Notes: generated from the letters alone by a model not told the origin. Counted from the stretch's first letter, positions 1 through 10,654 are shown. The stretch is 64,000 nucleotides of DNA from Ancistrus triradiatus (GCA_025084515.1 JAJAGP010000084.1:299936-363935), one strand, 5' to 3'. Program-made: numbers and translations.

Positions 1-164
1 AGAGCTGGACAGTTACCTGATTTCTCATAGCATGTAATAACATTCGGCTTCAATCGGCTTTGGCAGTCTGAGCACGTGTGTAAAGCGACTGGCAGGGGGT
101 AAAAAGTGGGTGCCAGGTCCGCTTATTATTAATTTCACTTCCTTTGGACTTATTTACATAGGCC

Positions 165-1960
165 AGGTTGGGGGATTCTCTCGTGGGATCTGGCAACCCT
201 GGAATTAAACGCAGCACCCGCTAAATGGCTATCGAACACTTTGTGGAGACTCTGAAATGCAAATATATACTCAAGAAAATGAAGACTTTGATGATTTAAT
301 ATAAAAAATTGTTACGTCAATGCTGGAGTTCCTAAACACCTCAGTGTCACTGCTGGACCAAAAACAGTCCACCAACCAAAAGAGGAAAAAAGCAACTTAA
401 AATAATAATAACAAAAGAAAATCAACCAAAAACCATGGCTACTTGGACACACCAAGTATCCTTCTAGGACGTATAACTAGAATGTATATTTTGTTCCTTG
501 CCGTGTATACCTGATTATGTATTTATTCCTTATTTTTATAGCTGCGTCTACCTTTTTTTTCTTAATTGCACAAAACATGGAAGCCACAGAAGACACAGGC
601 CTCACAACAAGCATTTTCATGTACAATTACCACTGCCTTTTTGCACACATGACCAATGAACATGAAACCAGCATCCTGTGAGCAGTGACGAAGGATTAGA
701 GGATGACTAAGACAAACTGCAACAACAGATGAGTGCTGGTCCTGAGGCGATCCTGACCATTAAAGAACAGAGTAAAGGGACAGATGGACTACAGATGGAC
801 TACAATCTGTAACTGCAGAACTACAAAGTGATAAATGAAAGTGATCAAATGGACAATGACTGTAGAAACAAAAAGGCGTACATAATAAAGGGGTCGGTGA
901 GCGTACATAAGGACCATTCAAACACTGTCAGAAACCAATTTCTGCTTTACGTGCAAAGTTACATGATGACAATAAAGTTTCTCTGGAAGTCAGTAAGAAA
1001 ATGTAGTCGTCTGCCCAGTCTTTTACCGATACTGTGACAAGCCTGCGATCTAGGACATGGCCAGCATGGATATCTTAAAAACAACTCAATAAACTGCAGA
1101 GGTCACGCAGAGGAGAATGGCTACAAGTCAGTAGCATGATTAAGTCCATCAGGGAAACGAAAGGAAGGAAGTGTGTGCACGCAGGGGGAGAGAAAGATGG
1201 ATTGTATTGTACTACATCTTTGTTCACTGATTCATCAAATGGAGTTTAAAAGGCAAAGTAGCTGTCTGTTAAGGACTATTGAACCATCACATTCATGCAC
1301 ATTAGGACAAGCAAGGAGTAAAGGCTAGCCGCTACGTGGAACTGCTTCAACATCTGTGAAACGAGCTCAAAACGCACCACATGGGGTTCAAGGTGCCGCA
1401 GACATTCAGATGGGACACATTTTCAAATGGTAAGAGAAATTCCTACAGTCTAGTCCAACCATCTGCACATGGGCTAGCGCAAAGTCGCGCCCCCATTGCT
1501 GCACCTTACCTTAATATTAGGCAGAGAGGAACCACAAGGCCTAATTGCCTCCGGTGGACTAGTCTGGGTAGAAAACAGAACTAGCGTTCCCCTCCTTTGG
1601 TGTGTCAGGCGGTTTCCTGACCCAGGTTTCCTCTTCCTATAGCATTACACTGACCCATACACACAGATCAAAGTGCATTCACTTACGCAATACTTTATTT
1701 CTATTTGAGCTCCATTACACAGCTTAGGTTATACATATGCTAACAAGGAGCCTGCTCTGAAAACAAAAATAAGTCAGTTATTAAAATCAACACTTCTGAC
1801 AGCAAATGTGACAAACTTCAAAATCTTACATTACATCATAAAATTCCTTCTTTTCTTGAGTATACACTGCGTTTCAGTCTCCACAAGGTGTTCGATAGCC
1901 ATTTTGTGGTTTTAATTTTTGTGGAACAGCTATTTCCTGGGTTGCCAGACCCAAAATATA
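165..1960. mobile_element. element with long terminal inverted repeats (unclassified)
   Basis: The block 165-285 (GGATCTGGCAACCCTGG, then GGCTATCGAACACTTTGTGG and ACTCAAGAAAATGAAG) recurs in reverse complement at 1848-1955 (TTCTTGAGTATACACTGC, CCACAAGGTGTTCGATAGCC, CTGGGTTGCCAGACCC). Arms of at least 110 bp about 1.6 kb apart indicate a TIR or foldback-type element. No transposase domain was recognised between the arms; a copy of the palindromic fish repeat lies inside. Exact ends and target duplication were not determined. Confidence 0.6.
318..877. repeat. palindromic non-autonomous fish repeat, copy 1 (degraded)
   Basis: Recognised from GCTGGAGTTCCTAAACACCT, CAGTGTCACTGCTGGAC and ACAGATGGACTACAGTCTGTAA-like text followed by GAACTACAAAGTG. 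The family is a fish interspersed repeat that is internally palindromic around its GCACTGCAGTGACAC and TGGAGTTTTTAAAC blocks. This copy has lost much of its left half. Confidence 0.55.
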
Positions 1961-2010
1961 CACTGACCAGGTATCATCTATTTATCGTTATATTATATAC
2001 ATTTATAGCA

Positions 2011-2193
2011 TTTATATTTACAGCATTTAGCAGACGCCCTTATCCAGAGCGACTTACAATTGGTACAGTCTTACAATCCAAGCAATTGTGGGTTAAGGGC
2101 CTTGCTCAAGGACCCAACAGTGGCAGCTTGGCAGGATTTGAACCCTGGACCTTCTGGTCCATAGTCCAGTACCTTACCCGCTAGGCTACCACA
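2011..2193 (-). repeat. tRNA-derived SINE, AGCAGACGCCCTTATCC family
   Basis: Read on the minus strand it has a tRNA-like head with A box (TAGCCTAGCGGG) and B box (GGTTCAAATCC), a body (CTGCCACTGTTGGGTCCTTG) and the conserved 3' domain TCGCTCTGGATAAGGGCGTC followed by TGCTAAATGCTGTAAATGTAA. This copy lacks a few bases beside the B box. It is the model for the other copies listed below. Confidence 0.85.
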
Positions 2194-3040
2194 AATAATA
2201 CCCCAAATGCAGAAGCACAGTCTTTCCAACATCCAGCCACATAAGGGACAAACTAAAAGGCCAGAGCACTAACAATAGGGAACATCAAACCCTGCTATAA
2301 TAAAGAGCATCAGTATCATGTCATTTCTGGATAAGGTTTACATTTTCTTAAGACCTAACTCCCATTAGGCCCCAGTTACCGGTCAAAAGATATATTACCA
2401 GGGTCCGGTTATACCAAAAGGCTTATGGCAAGGTACAGCCAAGTCCATTTCACATTTAAGGCTAAGCACTTACTGCTCATAAATTTTTACTAGGAATGGG
2501 AATTAAATTTATGCCTGGCCAATAGCAACCACAAAGTCTAATTCCACGGCGACAGATGAAATAAGTCGATGCAACAGGCATACAGTCTGCTCTAACAAGC
2601 AATCATATCTGCAAGCTACGTAGCAATTAAAACTGACTCAGGTGAAACCATATTCATCTCAGCTGGTTACTGATTGTAACGGTACAGTTATGCGATGGTT
2701 AATGTCCGCATTGTGGTCTGTGAAACAGAATGGTGACCGGACATTACCATAGTCACATAGTAGTTTAGATACTTTGCACATAGTGATTTATTTAAAACAA
2801 TACTATCACAATTAAAACTCAATATGAAAACAATTAGTACAGTACTGTACTCTCCAATACAGTAATTATCTTCATAACTCTTATCAAATTTGAAACAAAA
2901 ACGAAAAAGAACTATACCATGTTTCTTTCTGCCTTTCAAGTGTATGATTCTCTTTCCTGTCAGCAGACGTATTTTCTGTCATTCAGACGTGAATTAAAAG
3001 CATATAAGCCTAATATAAGACTGCTATTATAATTCCTAGG

Positions 3041-3240
3041 GGGTGGCACAGGGTAGGTAGCACTGTCATCCCACAGCAAGAAGGTCCTGGGTTCGATCCC
3101 AGTTGGAGCCACCTGGATTCTTTCTCTGTAGAGTTTACATGTCCTCCCTGTGTCCGTGTGGGTTTACTCTGGGTACTCTGGTTTCCTCCCACAGTACAAA
3201 GACATGCATTAGGTTAAATCATCATGCTAAACTGGCCCGA
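3041..3240 (+). repeat. DANA/HE1-like SINE
   Basis: GGGGGTGGCACAGGGTAGGT, then CCCACAGCAAGAAGGTCCTG, GGTTCGATCC (B box), AGTTTACATGTCCTCCCTGT and CCACAGTACAAAGACATGC follow the order of the DANA (HE1) SINE of zebrafish and relatives. It ends in a CA microsatellite. Confidence 0.8.
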
Positions 3241-3241
3241 T

Positions 3242-3243
<2 letters not shown>

Positions 3244-3280
<37 letters not shown>
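3244..3280. repeat. CA microsatellite
   Basis: About 18 CA units at the 3' end of the DANA-like SINE. Confidence 0.95.
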
Positions 3281-3282
<2 letters not shown>

Positions 3283-3773
3283 GTGCATGACAAGTTTTGA
3301 TATAAATGTGTGTCAATGTAACCTTGAGACTGTCGTTAAAATGGCCATTGATGCTGAAAGCAACGTTAAATAAACCAAATAATTCTAAACCCTTAATCAA
3401 GAGCTTGTACACAAGGATGGATCGAGAGCTGCAACCCACAGTTTTATCCCGGCTGGAGACCAGCACTGAATACAGTGGCTGGGTTTTCACACTTTGACAC
3501 TTTACAGAGACCAGCTGACCTAACGCACGTCTCTGGAAGGTGGGAGGAATCCCTCCCGGACACCAGGACAGCATGTACACTCCACAAAGGCAAAATCCTT
3601 ACCGGGAAACTAACTAGGGAATGCCTTGCACAATCATGCAGTCCTTTTAGTAGGGGCTAGTAACATAAAGGGTATTTTCCACAAGAAAACTGTGCAAACG
3701 ATACTTAAAGCATCAGAGATACCGCTGAAAATATGGATGATCGATTTGTGATTGAAACAAATACAGTGGAGGA

Positions 3774-3990
3774 AATAAGTATTTGATCCCCCACTGATTT
3801 TGAAAGTTTGTACTCTGACAAATAATTAAACAGTATATGATTTTATGGTAGCTTCATTTTAACAGTGAGAGATGGAATATCAAAAAGAAAATCTAGAAAA
3901 TTTAATAATATTTAAGTAAAAAATCATTTGCATTTCATTGAGGGAAATAAGTATTTGATCCCCTAAAAACCATGACTAATGTTGGCTCCC
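3774..3990 (+). mobile_element. Tc1-like end fragment (GGAGGAAATAAGTATTTGATCC)
   Basis: Flanked on the left by TA. Carries the outer repeat CAGTGGAGGAAATAAGTA and the inner repeat GGGAAATAAGTATTTGATCC about 170 bp later, the paired binding-site arrangement of fish Tc1-like ends. No transposase follows; the right side is lost after about 3990. Confidence 0.7.
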
Positions 3991-4956
3991 ACAGACCACT
4001 GACACACCCCAAACAAAGGAGTACTATTTACACAATAGGCACATGCACTTAAGAATGCCATTTACAGATTACAAATAAGCAGCGGAACGTCCAGCCAGTG
4101 TCCAGCATGCACGCCTCATGAATGGGCAGCTTTGATTGGCTGTTTAGCGTCCGGAGTTAAAAGACAAAATATGATTTCTATTTCCTATTATAACTGGAAA
4201 AGACCTATTAAAGTTTATTAAAGACCTCAGTTGTTCAAGTAAATGGACATGGATCAGTTGGCCATGAAATGGCGCATATCTGTATTGATCGCAATAGCAG
4301 GATTCAGCTGTGCAAACACAATTATAAATGTTTCTCTAATTGTCAATTTGTGTTTATTGTCTTTGAAGTAATAGCTACTGAGTATGGGCTTTTGCAGCCA
4401 TATGTGAATAAAAAATGTTTTTTCAAGCAGTAATAGTCATTTGTAAATCATGCAACATGATTATTAATTTTTGAATCAATTTAATAGTACCTGGATTTAA
4501 AACCTACTGGCATTTTGTAACTCAAATACTGAACATTAGTGAAAGTTCTACTCAAGAACAGAATTAGCAGATCTTCACAGTTTTAGACTGTGTGTGATTA
4601 ACCATTTTGTTAATAACTATGTATGTAATACGTATGCCTTGCAAGAAAAAGAAAAAAAAGTGAAGCCAGAGACTTCTTGTAGAGAAAATCACAAATGACA
4701 GTAATTATGGAAAAACAGAGTTTAACGATGGTGTTATTTCCAAACGCAGAGCACTTCTGGCTAAGTAGTGAGACAGCAGGTGTGATTAAGCTCAGAGGTA
4801 TGAGTCGTAGGAGAAGCAGATCGACTGTGTTGGATTGAAGTGGATCAGATTAAAGCACTAATGAGTGAATGTCTGGACAGTGGGATTATTGCACACAGGT
4901 GTGACCTTCAGTCCTCATGCACACTGTGTATCTGTGTACTCTGTGGTTGTGTTTAC

Positions 4957-5066
4957 CTAAGGTGCAGGTCCTCGGAGTATTTGAGGCAGGCGTAGATGAA
5001 CTCTTTGAGTTGTGTGTAGACTTTGGGAACAAATACAGAAAAGGGGAACTTCTTCGGCAAAGGCAT
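4957..5066 (-). CDS. exoc6b: exoc6b exon k (110 nt), PKKFPFSVFVPKVYTQLKEFIYACLKYSEDLHL
   Basis: Thirty-six codons plus two bases (AG) of the next codon, between TTTTTAACAG and CTTAG|GTAAAC. It opens with an internal ATG (MPLPKKFPFS) which is not a start: LDK of exon j reads straight into it. PKKFPFS, FVPKVY and KEFIYACLKYSEDLHL are diagnostic of EXOC6B (EXOC6 has YASLKFSESLH). It is the last exon in the window; the following STEVDDM-type exon was looked for at 1-4956 and not seen, so it must lie to the left of position 1. Confidence 0.95.
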
Positions 5067-5200
5067 CTGTTAAAAAGTGGAACGGTAAGGTAGGCAATAA
5101 TGTGGACTATTCAACAAGCAGAACCAAACGCCAGCTGGACTTACTCTAGTAAGAACTACATGCATTTATTAAGTGTACATGTATCAACTCTTAATCTGAC

Positions 5201-5306
5201 CTTGTCAAGTTCCTGGTCTTGAAAAGGGAACTGGTTTTTGATTTGTCGGAACTCTTCTTGTGTCACAGCAGGAATAGGACTGTAGTTGTCCTGATCAATG
5301 ATCAGC
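5201..5306 (-). CDS. exoc6b: exoc6b exon j (106 nt), DQDNYSPIPAVTQEEF...FPFQDQELDK
   Basis: One base completing Arg, then 35 codons LIIDQDNYSP to QDQELDK. The acceptor is TTTTTCAG; the donor AAG|GTCAGA has C at +3 instead of the usual purine. DNYSPIP and QFPFQD are the conserved anchors. The middle (AVTQEEFRQIKN) is variable in Sec15 proteins. It is separated from exon k by the shortest intron of the window (134 bp). Confidence 0.93.
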
Positions 5307-5512
5307 CTGAAAAATAAGTTTTTTCTTTTTTATTTCATTCATTCATTTAACCTCCAGCGCTGGAACGAAATTCATAAATTAGGAACTGACTCCCTGTAAA
5401 TTATTATACAGTGTAAAAAAATAACTTTCCATAAACATTGACATGGCATTTAACACACATTACATATACATTGAGGTGGTCCATCAAAAGACATTAAAAC
5501 TACCGTATTTTT

Positions 5513-6069
5513 CGGACCATAAGGCGCACTTAAAATCCTTTAACTTTCTCAAAAATTGACAGTGCGCCTTAAAATGCGCTGCGTCTAATGTATGAATTAT
5601 TTCTGGTTGTGCTTTCTGACCTAGAACCGATTGTAGGTACACGGCGCTCATAAATCTGTCAAAATGTTTTAGCAGGGCCTTGGTAAGTTACGAAGCTTAC
5701 GGCCACCGTAGTGCGCAGCATAGCGGAGTAATACGGTATGTGCTTCAGCATTAGGGTACATGCATTCATTCATTCATTTTCGAAGCGGATTTCAAACACA
5801 ACGCAATCAGTCACGCAGTACAACATGGACATAGAGCAGCTGTGAGAGAATTCAACATTAACGAATCAATGGTACGGAAGTGGAGGAAGCAAGAAGACGC
5901 CCTGCGCCAGGTAAAGACCAAACCGAGCTTCCGACGGAACTTAAGAGTTATGTTTCGTTTCATGCGCCTTATAACCCGGTGCGCTTTATGTATGAAAATA
6001 TACCCGTTAGCACCGATCGTTGATATTGCGTCTTATAATCCGGTGCGCTTTATGGTCCAAAAAATACGG
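5513..6069 (+). mobile_element. pogo/Tigger-like deletion derivative
   Basis: Begins CCGTATTTTTCGGACCATAA and ends TTATGGTCCAAAAAATACGG, flanked by TA on both sides (5511-5512, 6070-6071). It is 557 bp, too short for the family (usually over 2 kb). The inverted ends are followed by internal repeats of GGCGCAC/GTGCGC type. It keeps only an N-terminal DNA-binding piece of the transposase (see 5779-5928). Confidence 0.82.
5779..5928 (+). pseudogene. pogo/CENP-B-type transposase, helix-turn-helix fragment
   Basis: Frame reads FEADFKHNAISHAVQHGHRA then AVREFNINESMVRKWRKQED. The last segment is the recognition-helix motif shared by pogo/Tigger transposases and their domesticated relatives. Fifty codons remain; the second HTH and the DDE domain are gone. 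There is no ATG in a suitable place, so it is not expected to be expressed as a protein. Confidence 0.78.
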
Positions 6070-6257
6070 TAATAAAAGTGGAAAATTATCAGTAACAAAC
6101 CAAAAGACAATACAACAATTTTAAAACACATGAAATAGTAACAAAAATTGAGACGACGATTTAGAAGTTGCAAAATGAGCCTGATTTTTCAAAAATTGCC
6201 ACTTAAGTCCATATTTTGTATGTTTGTCAGTGGTCATTGCTGACAGGTTTACATCAA

Positions 6258-6345
6258 GCACTTTATTAGGTACACCTCCTGGTTTCTACACTCATTGCCC
6301 ATTTTATCAGTTCCACTTACCATATGCAGTCTAACCTCCCCATCT
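6258..6345 (-). repeat. end fragment of palindromic fish repeat
   Basis: CACTTTATTAGGTACACCTC, then CCATTTTATCAGTTCCACTT and ACCATATGCAGT, is the terminal part of the family whose other copies are at 10655-11262 and 34118-34740. Confidence 0.6.
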
Positions 6346-8064
6346 CTCCTACCTCTGTTTCATGGCCATGTTTCATGGCAAAAAACTAGACAAAGGCAGT
6401 GACATTCATACCCGATGCTGACAATGAGTTTTCTGAGCAGCCCTCATGATCGTACGATCACATTTACAATGTGTATGAACACGTACTAAAAGACTGACAC
6501 ATTAACGGAGCAATAACAATTAGCAGTGAGGCATCAGCAGAGTGAGCAGGGTCAAGACCCGCCAGCAAGGTGAGCTGAGGAGACAGCAGGGAAGGCGATC
6601 CTGTCTATTTATTTATTGACCCATTTATGGACCATCAACTCATCCGAGTGCGGAAGAGTACTGTGCATTGCTTGCCTGGGAAAATCCAAAATTCAGAGTA
6701 CAGTTTCTGCTGAATTCGCATTTATGTTTATTATCGGATTCCAAACATTGGATTTTCAAACATGGGTATTGGTATAGAGTTTGTCCCCATTCGTGCTACA
6801 ACAGCCTTCATTCTTCTGAGAAGAATTTCCACTAGATGTGAAACATAACTGTAAGGGGTGGGGCACTGATACTGGACAATAAGCCCTGTCACACAGTTGG
6901 CATTCCAATTAATCTCAAAAGTGTCTGTTGGAGATAAGGTCAGAGCTCTGTGTAAGGCAGCCAAGTTCTCCATCAAAGCTGGCAACTATTTCTATATAGA
7001 CATTGTCTTAGGACACCAGAGCAGAAAGCTGATGAACAGACTTGCTGAGTCTATGAAAGTGTCATATTGAGAGTCATGGAGATGGTTAGTTACACCAATA
7101 CTATTGCTAGTATCGTCTTTGCCTCTACGCTTCATATAATGAACCTGTTACCCGTGGAGGTAGCAGAAATAACAGACTACAATGCGATTTAAGATGCAGG
7201 CACAGCTTGTTCAGTCTTCTGCGGACATCGCCTTCACATTATGCCGAAGTGTGTCCAAAGTTGATGCATGCAACACCCCTAAACAAGGCACCAATCAGAC
7301 AAAAGAACACGGCCATCTAGATAATTGTGTAAGTAATTTCACCAGCTGATTCTACAACCCCAAATCAGAAAAGCATGGAAAATGCATATCAAAGAAAACA
7401 GTGAGGGTTTTTTTTACATTTACTTGGTCAACTTCATTTCATTTCTTAATAAACATCCATTTGTGTTTCAGGCCTGCAACACATTCCAAAAAGATTGGGG
7501 ACGGTAAAGAATTCCCACGTTGTAATGTTGCCATTCCTTTTCACCACACTTAAGATAGGTTTTGGCACAGAGGATACCAAGCGATTTAGTGTTTCAGGTG
7601 TTATCTTGTCCCATTTTTCCTGCACACACATCTTAAGATGTGCAACAGTACAAGGCCTTTTCATCTTTGGTCCAGAGCACATGGCGTCCATTCCTTCCAA
7701 AAAAAAAAAAGAAAAGAAAGACCTGGAGTACTGACTGGTCTGACCACAACAGACGTTTCCACTGTGTGATGGTCCATCCCAGATGCCTCCAAACCCAGAG
7801 AAGTTGACGCCGCTTCTGGACATGATTAACATAAGGCTTCTTTTTTGCACAGTGAGGTTTTAAGTGGCGTTTGTGAATGTAACTTTTGCCAAAAGTAGTC
7901 CCTTGCCCATGTGGTTCTATCAGCTATTGCTGAATGGCGGTTCTTGATGTAGTGATGTCTGAGGGATCGAGGGTTCAGTTTAAGCTTTACCTTGGCCTTT
8001 ACGCACTGAAATTCTTCCATATTCCTCAAATTGTTTAATATTATGCACTGTAGAGAGAGAAATA

Positions 8065-8434
8065 CAGTCGTATGAAAAAGTTTGGGCACCCCTGATAATT
8101 TTCATGATTTTAGGTTATAAATCATTGGTTGTTCAGATCAGCAACTTGAGTTAAATATATCATATAGCAGATGAACACAGTGATATTTGAGAANNNNNNN
8201 NNNNNNNNNNNNNNNNNNNNNNNNNNNNNNNNNNNNNNNNNNNNNNNNNNNNNNNNNNNNNNNNNNNNNNNNNNNNNNNNNNNNNNNNNNNNNACTTAAT
8301 TTCACTTCTCAAATATCACGCTGTTCATCTGCTATATGATATATTTACCTGAAATTGCTGAGCTGGACAACCAATGATTTATAAAGAAAAATCATGAAAA
8401 TTATCAGGGGTGCCCAAACTTTTTCATACGACTG
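8065..8434. mobile_element. palindromic TIR element with assembly gap at its centre
   Basis: CAGTCGTATGAAAAAGTTTG at the left returns as CAAACTTTTTCATACGACTG at the right, flanked by TA on both sides. The arms are about 130 bp and nearly perfect (GGGCACCCCTGATAATTTTC; TCAAATATCAC). The middle (8194-8293) is exactly 100 N, so the true size is unknown. Inserted in the element 7355-8760. Confidence 0.85.
8194..8293. other. assembly gap, 100 N
   Basis: Exactly 100 undetermined bases, the usual placeholder for a gap of unknown length, at the axis of an inverted repeat. Confidence 0.97.
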
Positions 8435-9557
8435 TATGCAAACTGCTGAATGCTGCTGTTGTACAAAATCATGATTACAATCACCTGTTGACATCTCGTA
8501 TTTGAAATCACATCATTATTGAATTTTTTTTTTAATTGCACTAAATTGCCCCTGTCCCAACTTTTTTATTTTTTATTTTTGGAATGTATTACAGTCCTAA
8601 AATGCAGGAATGGATGTTTACTAACAAATGAAGTTAACCAGACAAAACATGAAATATTTTGGGTTCATACTGTCTGCAATGAAATAAAAGTCAAAGCAAA
8701 TTTAAGAAACATTTTATATGCATTGTCCATACTGTACCACCTTATTCTGATTTGGGGTTGTACGCATTGTAAAGTCTTTTGAAGGCAGATTTACTTCAAG
8801 AATATGATTTTCTTATGCCAACAAACGTTCAGAAATGAAAAAGAATGATGTATCGTCTTTACTCTGTTGTACTTGTTACACAGGGGCCTTTAATAAGCCT
8901 GTCAGGTCAGACAGACAGAAAAGTGTTTTTGAAAAACTGGTCATTAATGAAAACATAAATATTCAATAAACATGTAATCATTCCACAAGAGCGTACATGT
9001 GCGTGCAAATCCTCGCATTTTTCAGACAAGTATGATTCCAAGGCAGAGCAATCCAAGACCTCCTGCCGCTATGGACAAAGAAAGCCAGGTCAGAATGTGT
9101 CTGAGAGAGTGTTACTCTGTTCAGATCATATCCGCTCTCAGGACCTAGCCATGCAAGCTTTAACATCCTCTCAAAGGAGCTCTTAAATCTAGCATTCCCA
9201 CAATTGACCAGCATTGCTGTCCTGTATGAATAAATGGCACAAAATGATCCAGCCACATTAGAAGACGGTTCTGCACAAATGTTTTCTTTCAAGGAATAAT
9301 AATCATTGAAGTGTTCTGGTCAGTAATGACAGATGTCATGAGTTCCAATTTTTCATGATTTCGAAAAGCTCAAGGAAAAGAAAACAACAGCAGATGGATG
9401 AATCATTAAATTTGCATCTTGCAGTGACCAAAGGCAAAAACAAAACGGAATGAGCGGGAAGCTAGTGCATCACATACTGAAAAGTCATTGTGAAAGAAAA
9501 AGAAAGCACTACAAGTCGAGAGAATGAGGGATCAAGAAAAAGTGAGATCGCTCTTAC

Positions 9558-9655
9558 CTAAAAGACTGATTCCACTTCTTCAGCAGAATCTCTCCATATT
9601 GGTCTCTCATCTCAAGCACCATGTCAAAGAGCTGGTTCACCGGAAACCCGTAGCC
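9558..9655 (-). CDS. exoc6b: exoc6b exon i (98 nt), GYGFPVNQLFDMVLEMRDQYGEILLKKW
   Basis: Thirty-two codons plus two bases of Arg, between TTTCTTTCCAG and TTTTAG|GTAAGAG. YGFPVNQLFDMVLEMRDQY and LLKKW are highly conserved Sec15 segments. The WNQSFR end differs from the mammalian WAGIFR. The first residue is Gly, as remembered for EXOC6 (GYGFPVN), where EXOC6B has Val; this may be ancestral or lineage-specific. A TIR transposon starts 31 bp upstream of this acceptor (9687). Confidence 0.95.
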
Positions 9656-9686
9656 CTGGAAAGAAAGAACAGCCATCAGAAAAGTA

Positions 9687-10537
9687 CAGTGGTACCTCGG
9701 TTCTCGACCACCTTGGAACTCGTCGAATTCAGTTCTCGACGCATTTTGACCAGAAAAACTGAACTCTGTTCTTGTCATTTGCTCAGTACTTGGTGCACTT
9801 GCTTAAACTTGTATGAGTCGAGCCACGTGACTCATTTCAACCGAAACACGATTCACAATTGAATGCACAGTGATTCAGATTCACAATAACCGATGCTCAG
9901 TGAAGTGAATCTCACCATTTTCATCATGTTTCCATCTACACTAGTGTATTCTTAGTGCAAATAAGTCTCCATGGGTCCTAAAAAGGGTTGTATTGACTGC
10001 CAAGCGAAAGGGAAACAGGAACTTACTGCTCCAGAAGACAGACAGGCTGCAGTTAGCATTAGCAGCTATGATAGCATGAATACAACTAGTGCTTTTACAG
10101 TACAGATGCTTAGTACAAGTGCTCTTCCAAAACACTCAGTAAACTCCTCAGTTCATGAAACATTTAACCGGATTTGTTGGAACATATCCCCATCGTAAGT
10201 CAGGGAGCACCTGTACAGTACAGCTCCATTAATGCATATACATTTACATTTACAGCATTTAGCAGACGCCCTTATCTAGAGCGACTTACAACTGATACAG
10301 TCTTACAATCCAAGCAAGGGCCTTGCTTAAGGACCCAACAGTGGCAGCTTGGCAGAGGTGGGATTTGAACCCTGGACCTTCTGGTCCATAGTCCTGTACC
10401 TTACCCGCTAGGCTACCACAGTCCCACAGTCTAATATAATGCAGTGTGGCTTTTCTGGAGGTCTGAAACGGATTCATTCAATGTACATTAATCCTTACGG
10501 GAAAAATTTGCCCAGTACTTGTCATTGTCGGGAGAAC
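9687..10537 (+). mobile_element. CAGTGGTACCTCGGTTCTCGA TIR element, copy 1
   Basis: Left end flanked by TA (9685-9686). Its internal text (TGTTGGAACATATC, CTTACGGGAAAAATTTGCCC, GTACTTGTCATTGTCGG) follows copies 2 and 3. The right end was lost where the truncated SINE begins. A full SINE is inserted at 10240. No transposase frame; probably a non-autonomous relative of pogo/Tigger elements. The left end is 31 bp from the acceptor of exon i. Confidence 0.7.
10240..10427 (-). repeat. tRNA-derived SINE, nested in TIR element
   Basis: Same family as 2011-2193, with a small deletion in the body (CAAGCAAGGGCC junction). It is inserted in the CTCGGTTCT-type element 9687-10537. TTAATGCATA before it and ATAATGCAG after it look like a decayed target duplication. 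Confidence 0.85.
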
Positions 10538-10636
10538 ATTTACATTTTTACATTTACAGCATTTAGCAGACGCCCTTATCCAGACTTACAATTGATATCT
10601 TACAATCCAAGCAATTGTGGGTTAAGGGTCTTGCTC
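10538..10636 (-). repeat. tRNA-SINE, 3' half only
   Basis: Only the conserved 3' domain and part of the body remain; the tRNA-like head is absent. On the minus strand this is a 5' truncation. It borders the palindromic repeat at 10655. Confidence 0.75.
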
Positions 10637-10654
10637 TTCCCCTTTACTCTGTTC

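Larger units (their letters stand above)
1..4956 (-). other. exoc6b intron downstream of exon k (partial)
   Basis: No exon was recognised on either strand. It holds an inverted-repeat element (about 165-1960), a palindromic fish repeat fragment inside it, a tRNA-SINE (2011-2193), a DANA-like SINE (3041-3240), a CA run and a Tc1 end (3774-3990). The stretches 890-1840, 2194-3040, 3290-3770 and 3991-4956 hold no recognisable gene, RNA or repeat; short open frames there have no family signature. Confidence 0.7.
7355..8760 (-). mobile_element. CAACCCCAAATCAGAA TIR element, copy 1
   Basis: Starts CAACCCCAAATCAGAAAA and ends TTCTGATTTGGGGTTG, flanked by TA (7353-7354, 8761-8762). The minus strand carries a broken frame (7446-7850) containing QEKWDKITPETLNRLVSSVP, which resembles the C-terminal end of Tc1/mariner transposases. 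Interrupted by the element 8065-8434. Assigned to the Tc1/mariner superfamily from the TA sites only. Confidence 0.75.
5307..9557 (-). other. exoc6b intron i/j (4,251 bp)
   Basis: Contains a pogo-type derivative (5513-6069), a fragment of the palindromic fish repeat (6258-6345) and a CAACCCC-type TIR element (7355-8760) with a second element and an N gap inside. The stretches 6346-7354 and 8763-9557 are ordinary A+T-rich DNA in which I recognise nothing. Confidence 0.7.

Noticed and set aside
3010..3192. 60-codon minus-strand frame
   Set aside because: Fully inside the DANA-like SINE and its flank.
1..4956. Search for the next exoc6b exon (STEVDDMIRKSTN-type)
   Set aside because: No matching codons with splice sites seen on the minus strand; the exon is presumed outside the window.
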